A stretch of DNA of 5,212 nt from Dechloromonas sp. (GTDB taxonomy: Bacteria; Pseudomonadota; Gammaproteobacteria; Burkholderiales; Rhodocyclaceae), in the NCBI GenBank assembly GCA_017302355.1, contig JAFLDQ010000204.1, forward strand, positions 1-5,212. The letters run 5' to 3'. Shown here one piece after another: positions 1-5,212 of the stretch (the first letter of the stretch is position 1; the number at the start of each line of letters is the position of its first letter). The position numbers were made by a program, and so were the translations under genes. The notes beneath the pieces are model-generated. The model did not search any database. It saw only the letters and a list, made by a program, of their open reading frames with translations, and had not been told where the DNA came from.

Positions 1-116
1 AGATTGCCACAACTACACACGAAATTAAAGCAAAATAGGCCATAATACATGGGTACATTTCCGCCCAAAAAATAGCCGAAACCCCCTCTGCTCAAGGACT
101 CGGCTAGTTCAGTCGG
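1..116. other. A/T-rich left flank, possible insertion or recombination junction
   Basis: The first ~100 bases are much richer in A and T than the remaining 5.1 kb and contain A runs (for example 67-72) that occur nowhere else. The SDR reading frame ends at the edge of this stretch. On the minus strand a frame is open from about 91 to the window edge. From an ATG at 56-58 it would encode a short hydrophobic peptide beginning MYPCIMAYFALISC, using A/T-rich codons unlike the neighbouring genes. There is no good Shine-Dalgarno sequence before that ATG. This would fit the end of an insertion sequence or other imported DNA with its first gene starting about 60 bp inside, but I recognise no terminal inverted repeat and no transposase motif. 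An assembly junction is equally possible. Confidence 0.4.
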
Positions 117-581
117 TCAAAGTTCGGGATAGCCGATCAGTCCGAAAATGCTGGAGATGTTGACGATGCAGCCTTCCCGCTGCGCCAGCATCATCGGCAG
201 GAAGGCCTTGGTGCCGTAGAGCACGCCCCACATGTTGATGCCGAGCTGCCATTCGTACTCCTCGATCGAGGTCTGGTCGACCGTGCCGACAATCGTCGCG
301 CCGGCGTTGTTGAAGACAAAATGCGCCGTCCCGAAATCGCTCCTGACCTCGTCGGCGTGCGCGAACACGGCTTCGGCCGACGCCACGTCGAGCGTATAGG
401 CCTTGACCCGCGGTCTCGATTTCCTCCTGCTCTTGGGCAACCGGCCGAGGGTTTCGTCCAGCACCGCCCGGTTGATGTCGGACAACGCGAGGCGCGCTCC
501 CGCCTCGGCCAGCTGGATCGCGAGGGCGCGGCCGATGCCGGAGCCGGCCCCGGTGATGACCGCAACCTTGTCGTCGAACAT
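117..581 (-). pseudogene. Short-chain dehydrogenase/reductase (SDR), 3'-truncated
   Basis: This is the N-terminal part of a classical SDR, an NAD(P)-dependent oxidoreductase; the substrate is unknown. Of a usual 250-280 residues only 154 remain. Visible features are the Rossmann glycine motif TGAGSGIG (10-17), an acidic residue after beta-2 (D35, often linked to NAD preference), the D65-V66 pair that contacts adenine, the NNAG motif (91-94), the structural Asn at N116 and the catalytic-serine segment NISS (141-144). The frame then reads GYPEL and stops. The YxxxK catalytic motif, normally 10-15 residues later, and the substrate-binding C-terminus are absent, so the product should be inactive. 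The start is firm: ATG at 581 is preceded by GGGAG at six bases. The gene begins 48 bp after the lipoprotein gene and is probably cotranscribed with it. The break coincides with the change to A/T-rich DNA. Confidence 0.85.
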
Positions 582-629
582 GTCGTCTCCCTGACGGTAT
601 GGGTATTCCCGGGCCTGGCGCGGCCTGTC

Positions 630-1082
630 CTAGCGGATGTCGCCGCAGAAGAGATCGATGTTCCGGTCCTGCGGGCTGGTGCGAACCACGATCGAATGGT
701 TGCCGTCGCGCAGCGTATCGAGGGGCGCCGCCGCTGTCCTCACCAGCCGCCAGCCGCCAATCTCGGCGAACGAGGTGAGCGGGCTGTTCATCGCGAACGC
801 CGGCTGGGGCCCTGGCCTGGCGCAGGTTCCGGGGTAGATGAAGGCAAAGAGTTGCGGCGTCCGCGAGACCCCGAGCGGCAGCGGTCCGCTGAGGAAGATC
901 CTGACATCGGTCACTTCGCCGCGCGCGATCAGGGTGGCCTGGGCGACCGCCCCGATGTTCTGCTGGCCTGGCTGCAACGGGACGTTGAGCGTCCGGCTGT
1001 CGCCGGAGTCGCCGCCGGGAGACGCGCAGGCCGCGAGGATCCCGGCCAGGGTGGCGCACAGCAGTCCGGTCCCAGTCTTCAT
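630..1082 (-). CDS. Small lipoprotein with CHRD/SOD-like domain
   Basis: This encodes a 150-residue predicted lipoprotein. Residues 1-18 form a signal peptide with a basic start (MKTG) and a hydrophobic core, ending in the lipobox LAAC with Cys19 as the lipidation site. A Gly/Ser/Asp-rich linker (20-30) follows. The rest (31-150) is a beta-rich domain containing the segment PGTCARPGPQPAF (84-96) and ending FCGDIR. From memory, GTCA...P.P.. plus a terminal CGDI is the pattern of small secreted CHRD-like or Cu/Zn-superoxide-dismutase-fold proteins. C87 and C146 would be a plausible disulfide. No histidine metal cluster is visible, so SOD activity is not supported and the role is unknown. The start was chosen at 1082 because GGAGG sits five bases upstream and the signal peptide begins there. 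The frame stays open to 1247, but that extension has no RBS. A TAGAAT -10 box lies just upstream. Confidence 0.8.
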   Translation of the reverse strand: MKTGTGLLCATLAGILAACASPGGDSGDSRTLNVPLQPGQQNIGAVAQATLIARGEVTDVRIFLSGPLPLGVSRTPQLFAFIYPGTCARPGPQPAFAMNSPLTSFAEIGGWRLVRTAAAPLDTLRDGNHSIVVRTSPQDRNIDLFCGDIR

Positions 1083-1114
1083 GATGTCCTCCAGGGAATG
1101 TGGCTCGAAGAGCG

Positions 1115-1120
1115 ATTCTA
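1115..1120 (-). promoter_or_regulatory. Candidate -10 box for the lipoprotein-SDR unit
   Basis: On the minus strand the hexamer TAGAAT (five of six matches to TATAAT, context GGGTTAGAATCG) lies 32 bases before the lipoprotein ATG. This leaves room for a short leader that includes the GGAGG site. No clear -35 hexamer is found 16-18 bases upstream, where the DNA is very G/C-rich, so this is a tentative call. Confidence 0.4.
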
Positions 1121-1203
1121 ACCCGAAGGCGACCCCGCGCCCCGATCCGCGGACGGCATTACGGCGCCCGCCGCTCCGCACTGGCCGGGGAGGGCGAAGG
1201 CCG

Positions 1204-1263
1204 GCGGCTGCCCTGTCATGCGCAGCCGCACGAACCCGGCGTGACACGGTGGCCGGGCTTTTT
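1204..1263. terminator. Two adjacent hairpins, the second followed by T5 on the plus strand
   Basis: The first hairpin has a perfect 8-bp stem (GCGGCTGC at 1204-1211 with GCAGCCGC at 1222-1229) and a 10-base loop. The second has a 6-bp G/C stem (CCCGGC at 1235-1240 with GCCGGG at 1252-1257), an 11-base loop, and then CTTTTT ending at 1263. As RNA the second looks like an intrinsic terminator in the plus direction. The flanking genes are all on the minus strand, where the tail is only TT. It lies about 90 bases beyond the hydrolase stop, so it could still help end that transcript or block antisense transcription. No plus-strand gene feeding it is recognised. Confidence 0.4.
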
Positions 1264-1346
1264 CGCGCACCGTCGCTGCGGCGCCGGTCGATGTCGGCGT
1301 CGCCGCGCGGCGAGCGGCGTCGGGTCGATACGGGATCGTCCGCGGA

Positions 1347-2711
1347 TCAACGGTTGCCGGACAACCCGGGAGACGTGGCCAAACCCGGCCCGGACCGCGC
1401 CCGTTGCCGGCGGGGAATCCGGTTGTTGATTTCGCGCAACAACTGGATCAGGAAGAACGCGTTGTGTGCCAGCAAGGGTTTTCCTGTGCTGAGCAGGGCG
1501 ACCGCAATGTCGCGATCGGGGTCGGCCCAGGCGAAGATGTTGATCAACCCGAGGTGTCCGAAGGCGTTGCCCGTGTGCGGGCCGAAAAGACCGAGCGGCT
1601 TGCCGCCGAGCATCATGCCTGCCGAGTAACGCAGCGGCACCTTCAGCGTGTTGTCGAGTCGATGCGGCGACGTTTCCCACGTCGCCCGGTGGGCAGCCAG
1701 CTTGCTGATGATCTGCTTTGCCCCATAGCGGCCGTCATCGAGCAGCATCTGGAAGAAACGGCTGGTCTCCTCGGCGGTGGCGATCATGTTTCCCGCCGGT
1801 ACCGGTTCGGAAAAGAAAGCGTAGTTGTTGACGAAATCGCGGTCCCTCTCGACATCCAGACCGAGAAACTGACGGAAATAGGTGCGCAATGGCTGCGGTA
1901 CCCGGGCGCCGGCAAACCGGTCGCGCGCCATCCGATCGAATTCCTTGCGCGTGGCGCCATAGTCGAAATGGCGGAAGCGCATCGGCTTCTTGAAATGCTC
2001 ATGCCAGTAGCTGCGGATCGAATGTCCCGTCACGCGCTCGAGGATGGCCTGCAGGATGGTCCCGCCGGTGATGGCGTGGTAGGCCTGGCGGCGACCGAGC
2101 ACGTCGGTCGGTTCGGCGTCGCAGATCAGCTTGAGCAGGGTCTCGTGGCGAATCAGTTCCTCCAGCGAGAGGTCGCTCCGGATGCCCGGTACGCCGCCCC
2201 GGTGGGAAAGGATCTGCAGGATGTTCAACCGTTCCTTGCCGTGCCTGGCAAACTCGGGAAGGTAATGGGCGACCGGGTCGAGCAGGTTGATGCGGCCTTC
2301 GTCGGCGAGTTTGTGGATGACGATGGCGGTAACCGCCTTGCTCGCCGAGTAGAGGCAGGCGGGGGTCCTGGTGGTGACCGGTTCCGGGACTTGCGGGCCG
2401 CCCGGTTCGCCGAATCCGCGGGCAAGCCCGATCGCCCGGTTCACCACGACCCTGCAGTGACGGCGGATGCACAGCATCAGCGCCGGGTAATAGCCGGTGC
2501 AGTAGAGATCCTCGGCGCGCGACCAGATCGCGCCGACATCGTCCCGGGTCAGGCCGGCCGACTCCGGAGGAACTTCGCCAGCCCGGTCGATGTCGCTCAC
2601 CGCTCCGAGGTCCGCCGGTACCGGCAAGGTGCGCAACAGGCGCCCGCCGATACGCGAATTGGCCGCGTGGCGGTTGATGTTGCGGGCGATGCCCGACAGG
2701 GAGGGGGTCAT
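1347..2711 (-). CDS. Serine hydrolase, class C beta-lactamase/EstB esterase family
   Basis: This 454-residue enzyme belongs to the penicillin-binding/beta-lactamase-fold serine hydrolases (Pfam Beta-lactamase type, like esterase EstB). Such proteins usually cleave esters or amides of small molecules rather than beta-lactams. The SxxK motif is YSASKAV with nucleophile S122 and K125. Further landmarks are LSHRGGVPG (169-176), the second-motif tyrosine in QAYHAITGG (Y211, with Ala instead of the Asn of true class C lactamases), and a KTG-equivalent GHLG (385-388) before the family's WADPD (395-399). All catalytic positions are present, so it should be active. No signal peptide is visible, so it is probably cytoplasmic. 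The frame could extend to a TTG at 2780, but ATG 2711 is preferred because the likely promoter lies inside the extension and the extra 23 residues look non-conserved. Neither start has a good Shine-Dalgarno. The C-terminal ~20 residues are basic and probably disordered. The substrate is unknown. Confidence 0.88.
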   Translation of the reverse strand: MTPSLSGIARNINRHAANSRIGGRLLRTLPVPADLGAVSDIDRAGEVPPESAGLTRDDVGAIWSRAEDLYCTGYYPALMLCIRRHCRVVVNRAIGLARGFGEPGGPQVPEPVTTRTPACLYSASKAVTAIVIHKLADEGRINLLDPVAHYLPEFARHGKERLNILQILSHRGGVPGIRSDLSLEELIRHETLLKLICDAEPTDVLGRRQAYHAITGGTILQAILERVTGHSIRSYWHEHFKKPMRFRHFDYGATRKEFDRMARDRFAGARVPQPLRTYFRQFLGLDVERDRDFVNNYAFFSEPVPAGNMIATAEETSRFFQMLLDDGRYGAKQIISKLAAHRATWETSPHRLDNTLKVPLRYSAGMMLGGKPLGLFGPHTGNAFGHLGLINIFAWADPDRDIAVALLSTGKPLLAHNAFFLIQLLREINNRIPRRQRARSGPGLATSPGLSGNR

Positions 2712-2746
2712 GGTGCCGCCGGAGGAAGGGGAGCCTCGACGACCGC

Positions 2747-2775
2747 ATCCTAGCCCGATCGCGGAGGCATGTCCT
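2747..2775 (-). promoter_or_regulatory. Candidate sigma-70 promoter of the serine hydrolase
   Basis: On the minus strand AGGACA (2775-2770, four of six matches to TTGACA) is followed after exactly 17 bases by TAGGAT (2752-2747, four of six matches to TATAAT). The -10 box lies about 36 bases before ATG 2711, predicting a leader of about 30 bases. This supports the 2711 start over the TTG at 2780, which lies upstream of this promoter. The call rests on sequence matching alone. Confidence 0.35.
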
Positions 2776-2844
2776 GACAATCCATTCTAGAAATGAGCCA
2801 GGATGTCTCGAACCGGGTGCGCCGGTCGCTGCCGGAAAGGATGA

Positions 2845-2912
2845 AAGCCCCGGACCGGGGGGAGTCCGAGGCTTCCAAGACGGCCACCGGGAGGAGGGGG
2901 AGAGTGGCCGTC
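2845..2912. ncRNA. Pair of strong hairpins with GGA-rich loops (structured intergenic element)
   Basis: Two hairpins follow each other with a four-base gap. The first pairs 2845-2855 with 2864-2874: 11 positions with one C/A mismatch, symmetric AAGCC/GGCTT ends and an 8-base loop of CGGGGGGA. The second is a perfect 9-bp stem, GACGGCCAC (2879-2887) with GTGGCCGTC (2904-2912), around a 16-base purine loop (2888-2903) with repeated GGA. Read on the plus strand both loops expose GGA, as in CsrA/RsmA-binding RNAs. Read on the minus strand they lie 100-170 bases past the amidase stop and could act as terminators, although the T tracts are weak (CTTTCATCCTTT). They could also be a dispersed intergenic repeat. 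No adjacent promoter or T-run was found to define a transcript, so the function is open. Confidence 0.4.
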
Positions 2913-3011
2913 AGGCTGAATCATCAGCGCATGGGTTCAAGATAAGGGTGCATCCCGGAGAATTCAAGTAACAGAATGCAACGAACTGTTCATGTCGTGT
3001 ACGGGCTGCCG
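2913..3011. other. Remainder of the amidase-hydrolase intergenic gap
   Basis: This stretch has lower G/C than the flanking genes and no credible coding sequence. The hexamer TTCAAG occurs twice, at 2936-2941 and 2963-2968, each followed within a base or two by TAA. No promoter or terminator is convincing here. Transcription of the amidase would run through it on the minus strand. Confidence 0.3.
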
Positions 3012-4529
3012 TCACCCGCCATCCGGCCCGCCCGGATAGCCCGGCGGCGCGCGCTCGAACCATGGCTGCGCCCGTTCCAGTTGGCCGGCCAGTCGAAACA
3101 GCGCCGCGTCACTGCCGAACCTGCCGGCGAACTGCGTGCCGATCGGCAACCCCTCGCCATTCCAGTGCAGCGGCACCGACATCGCCGGCTGGCCGGTCGC
3201 GTTGAACAGCGGGGTGAAGGGAAGGTAGTCGAAGGTTCTTTCGGCCAGCAATCCGAGGACGCCTAGCGCCTGCAACAGCCAGCCGGCGTCGAGTCGGTTG
3301 ACGATGCGCAGGAGGCGTTTTTCCCCGGCCGATGGCTGGAGCGAGCCGGTCATGGCGGGTGGCGTTGCCAGGGTGGGCGTCAGCAGCACATCGTAGCGCG
3401 CGAAAAATGGCGCCATCGCCCTGGCCGCCAGCTGCAGGGCGCGGACGGCGTTTACGTAGGTTGCCGCCTTGCTCGAACGGCCGAGAAGGGCGATTGCCCA
3501 GGTTGCGGTTTCGCACTGACTGGCGTGAATCGCGCGACCCGTGATCCGCCCGAAGTTCTCGATTTCCGCCCGCAGCTCGCAGGCAACGACGGTCATGAAG
3601 GCGCGGGCCAAGGCCTCGCGGTCGACCGGCGGGGCGGCCTCCTCGACATGGTGTCCAAGCGACGCGAGCAGCCTGGCGCTGGCTTCCAGGGCGGCCAGGC
3701 AATCGCGATGGACGCCATGTCCGCCGAGCAGGGGAGCGCCGGTGAAAGCGATTCGCAGCGGGCCGGGATCCGCCCCCGCCTCGTCAAGAAAGGCCCGCGG
3801 CGACCAAGGGGCGGCATAGGGGGCGCCGGGATCGGGGCCCGCGGTGGCGTCGAGCATGGCGGCGCTGTCGCGAACCGAGCGGGTGAGCACATGCTCGATC
3901 GCATAGCCGCGCCAGAGTTCGCCGAATTCGGGCCCGGTCGGGTTCATGCCGTGGCTCGGCTTGAACCCGAACAGGCCGCAGCACGCGGCCGGGATGCGGA
4001 TCGAGCCGCCCCCGTCGCCGCCGCTCGCCATCGGCACCAGGCGCGCCGCCACCGCCGCCGCCGAGCCGCCGCTGGAGCCGCCCGGCGAGTGCCGGAGCGA
4101 CCACGGGTTGCGGGTCGGGCCGAAAGCTTCCGGCTCGGTGTACGGCGTCAGCCCGAATTCCGGCGTGTTGGTACGGCCGACGATGATCAGACCGGCGGCG
4201 CGGAAGCGGCGAACCAGCTCGCTGTCGCGCGGCATGGGCATCGCGGCAAGCAGGCGGTTGCCGCAGCCGGTCGGTTCGCCCGCGATGCTGGCGATCAGAT
4301 CCTTGAGCAGGAAAGGGACGCCGGCGAACGGCGCGGCGGCGTTCACCCGCATGGCGTCGTGGCGTGCCTGTTCGTAACGCTTGCGAATGACTGCGTTCAG
4401 GACGGGGTTGTGTCGCTCGATCTGAGCGATCGCCGCATCCAGGACTTCCGCCGGGCTCACCTCGCCACGCCGTATCAGGGTCGCCAGGCCGAGACCGTCA
4501 TGTCTGGCGTATTCGACCGGGGTCATCAT
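3012..4529 (-). CDS. Amidase signature family hydrolase
   Basis: This is a complete 505-residue member of the amidase signature family, which hydrolyses carboxamides through a Ser-cisSer-Lys triad; GatA, FAAH and bacterial amidases belong here. All three residues are visible: K76 in PFLLKDL, cis-S152 in SPGGSSGGS (148-156) and nucleophile S176 in GDGGGSIRIP (171-180), followed by CCGLFGFKPS. The 24-residue spacing between the serines matches FAAH. The C-terminal half carries the family's LLTPTLATPP segment, FTPLFNATGQPAMSVPL, and an LPIGTQFAGRFG-like end. It resembles stand-alone catabolic amidases more than GatA, and no gatB or gatC is nearby. No signal peptide is seen, so it is likely cytoplasmic. 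The start at ATG 4529 (a second ATG is at 4526) matches the family's N-terminus and overlaps the stop of a small upstream ORF as ATGA. This suggests translational coupling, since its own Shine-Dalgarno is weak. The substrate cannot be told. Confidence 0.92.
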   Translation of the reverse strand: MMTPVEYARHDGLGLATLIRRGEVSPAEVLDAAIAQIERHNPVLNAVIRKRYEQARHDAMRVNAAAPFAGVPFLLKDLIASIAGEPTGCGNRLLAAMPMPRDSELVRRFRAAGLIIVGRTNTPEFGLTPYTEPEAFGPTRNPWSLRHSPGGSSGGSAAAVAARLVPMASGGDGGGSIRIPAACCGLFGFKPSHGMNPTGPEFGELWRGYAIEHVLTRSVRDSAAMLDATAGPDPGAPYAAPWSPRAFLDEAGADPGPLRIAFTGAPLLGGHGVHRDCLAALEASARLLASLGHHVEEAAPPVDREALARAFMTVVACELRAEIENFGRITGRAIHASQCETATWAIALLGRSSKAATYVNAVRALQLAARAMAPFFARYDVLLTPTLATPPAMTGSLQPSAGEKRLLRIVNRLDAGWLLQALGVLGLLAERTFDYLPFTPLFNATGQPAMSVPLHWNGEGLPIGTQFAGRFGSDAALFRLAGQLERAQPWFERAPPGYPGGPDGG

Positions 4530-4720
4530 CGCCGGCGGCGCTCGGAAAGCGGACCGGTCTCGCTCATCGGCCGGACCCGCTTGACCCGCTGCCTGCCGCG
4601 GTTCAGGCCCGCGGGCGTTCGCGGGAAGGCCGTCGGCGCGCCACCCGGCCCGCGCCCGCGCATGCCGGAGTCGAGAGCCCGCCAGCGGTTGTCGAGAAGG
4701 ATCCGGCGGTCTTGGGTCAA
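4526..4720 (-). CDS. Small Arg-rich ORF coupled to the amidase
   Basis: This is a possible 64-residue protein that I do not recognise. It begins (M)TQDRRILLDNRWRALD and is rich in Arg and Gly, ending SERRRR. Three observations favour coding. Its TTG start at 4720 has GGAG six to seven bases upstream. About 87% of its codons end in G or C. Its TGA stop overlaps the amidase ATG as ATGA, the classic arrangement for coupled translation. An in-frame ATG at 4768 is an alternative start with a poorer ribosome site. No signal peptide, membrane segment or known motif is seen, and the Arg-rich tail would suit nucleic-acid binding or simple disorder. Against it, high G/C genomes make such open frames common, and the low-complexity second half resembles a shadow frame. 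Confidence 0.4.
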   Translation of the reverse strand: MTQDRRILLDNRWRALDSGMRGRGPGGAPTAFPRTPAGLNRGRQRVKRVRPMSETGPLSERRRR

Positions 4721-4890
4721 GGTGTTCTCCGGGGTGGATGCCTGGCTCTCGCAGGCCGCGCTCTGCATTCTGCCACACCCACCGGCAACGCCGCCGGGCA
4801 GCGCGCGGTCGTGCCGGCCGGCGTGCGGCGGGGCGAATGCGGTACACTGACGCCGCCCGGCAGGTCGGGCCATTCAGGAGAAGGGTTTTC
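4721..4890. other. Divergent intergenic region between amidase unit and glycosyltransferase
   Basis: These 170 bases must hold promoters for both directions. The plus-direction candidate is listed separately. For the minus direction only a poor CAGAAT near 4767-4772 is seen, with no matching -35. The central part is very G/C-rich and self-complementary in short patches (GCCGGCCGGC around 4812-4822). No operator could be assigned. Confidence 0.35.
4843..4848 (+). promoter_or_regulatory. Candidate -10 box of the glycosyltransferase gene
   Basis: TACACT in the context GCGGTACACTGACG matches four of six bases of TATAAT, including the critical TA...T, and stands out from the G/C-rich surroundings. 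It lies 43 bases before the ATG, giving a leader of about 35 bases that contains the AGGAG site. No recognisable -35 is present at 16-18 bases upstream. Confidence 0.4.
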
Positions 4891-5212
4891 ATGCCACAGC
4901 TGTCCATTGTCGTGCCGACCTTCAACGAGGGCGGCAACGTCGCCGAACTCAGGGATCGGGTTGCCGCCGTGCTGCCCGGGGTCGACTGGGAGATGATCTA
5001 CGTCGATGACGATTCTCCGGACGGGACGGCGGCAACGGTGCGGGAACTGGCGCAGCGCGACGGCCGGGTGCGCTGCATCCAGCGTATCGGCAGGCGCGGC
5101 TTGTCCTCGGCGTGCATCGAGGGAATGCTGGCTTCTTCGGCGCCCCTCGTCGCGGTCATCGATGCCGACCTGCAGCACGACGAGCGGCTGTTGCCGGCCA
5201 TGTTCGACGCGT
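4891..5212 (+). CDS. Family 2 glycosyltransferase (DPM1-like), 5' part
   Basis: The first 107 codons of a glycosyltransferase of the GT-A fold, family 2, are present; the gene runs off the right edge. The residues match the polyprenyl-phosphate (dolichol-phosphate) mannosyl/glucosyltransferase branch: LSIVVPTFNEGGNV (4-17), the nucleotide-binding acidic loop VDDDSPDGT (38-46), GRRGLSSACIEGM (67-79), and the metal-binding DAD in IDADLQHDE (90-98). Such enzymes move a sugar from UDP or GDP onto undecaprenyl phosphate at the inner membrane face for envelope glycan, O-antigen or lipid A modification. Whether a C-terminal GtrA-type membrane domain follows cannot be seen. The start is ATG 4891, with AGGAG at 4876-4880. 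It is transcribed divergently from the amidase unit, so it probably belongs to a separate cluster to the right. Confidence 0.9.
   Translation, partial: MPQLSIVVPTFNEGGNVAELRDRVAAVLPGVDWEMIYVDDDSPDGTAATVRELAQRDGRVRCIQRIGRRGLSSACIEGMLASSAPLVAVIDADLQHDERLLPAMFDA

Noticed and set aside
102..128. tRNA-like D-arm string (TAGTTCAGTCGGT) near the SDR end
   Set aside because: No acceptor, anticodon or T-arm pairing follows, and most of the downstream part is SDR coding sequence.
117..1059. Large minus-strand frame at 109-1059 spanning SDR and lipoprotein
   Set aside because: It is a shadow in a different frame from both genes, which each have motifs and ribosome sites.
1083..1247. N-terminal extension of the lipoprotein frame
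   Set aside because: It would bury the signal peptide and lipobox, and it lacks a ribosome site. The GGAGG before 1082 decides the start.
1404..2753. 449-codon plus-strand open frame opposite the serine hydrolase
   Set aside because: It mirrors the hydrolase, which has all family motifs. Long antisense frames are expected in G/C-rich coding DNA, and the translation shows no recognisable domain.
2712..2780. TTG start extending the serine hydrolase by 23 residues
   Set aside because: The extension covers the best promoter match and has no clear Shine-Dalgarno.
3525..4850. 441-codon plus-strand open frame opposite the amidase
   Set aside because: It is the antisense shadow of a clear amidase. 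Its Arg/Gly/Ala-rich composition lacks motifs, and it has no ribosome site.
4530..4937. N-terminal extension of the amidase frame up to 4937
   Set aside because: The extra 136 residues are low-complexity Arg/Pro/Ala, overlap the divergent glycosyltransferase start, and precede the normal family N-terminus. ATG 4529 fits better.
1..5212. CRISPR arrays, rRNA genes, phage or toxin-antitoxin modules
   Set aside because: No regularly spaced repeats, no conserved rRNA segments and no recognisable phage, nuclease or toxin motifs were found on either strand.

Overview
This window comes from a GC-rich bacterial chromosome. Third codon positions are strongly G/C, Shine-Dalgarno sequences are clear, and -10 boxes resemble TAGAAT and TACACT. 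That fits a proteobacterium; a betaproteobacterium is my guess from the gene style and is not demonstrated. The exception is the first ~100 bases, which are visibly A/T-rich and look like different DNA.

Layout from left to right: (1) an A/T-rich left flank (1-116) abuts a short-chain dehydrogenase (SDR) gene on the minus strand (117-581). The SDR keeps its cofactor-binding half but ends just before its catalytic Tyr/Lys motif, so it is a 3'-truncated remnant. (2) Upstream of it on the same strand is a small lipoprotein gene (630-1082) resembling the CHRD/Cu-Zn-SOD-like secreted domain, probably cotranscribed with the SDR. (3) A 264-bp gap holds two hairpins, one followed by a T run. (4) A minus-strand serine hydrolase of the class C beta-lactamase/EstB esterase family follows (1347-2711). 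(5) A 300-bp gap contains the hydrolase's probable promoter and two consecutive strong hairpins with GGA-rich loops. (6) A complete amidase-signature enzyme lies at 3012-4529. It is overlapped by four bases (ATGA) by a small Arg-rich ORF of about 64 codons (4526-4720). (7) Across a 170-bp divergent gap, a plus-strand family 2 glycosyltransferase (DPM1-like) starts at 4891 and runs off the window.

The minus-strand genes form two or three short transcription units: small ORF plus amidase, hydrolase, and lipoprotein plus SDR. An amidase, an esterase-like hydrolase and an SDR together suggest a catabolic or hydrolytic neighbourhood, but no substrate can be inferred. I see no convincing new defence or mobile system. 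The best leads are the broken SDR at a composition boundary, the GGA-loop hairpin pair, and the small coupled ORF before the amidase.
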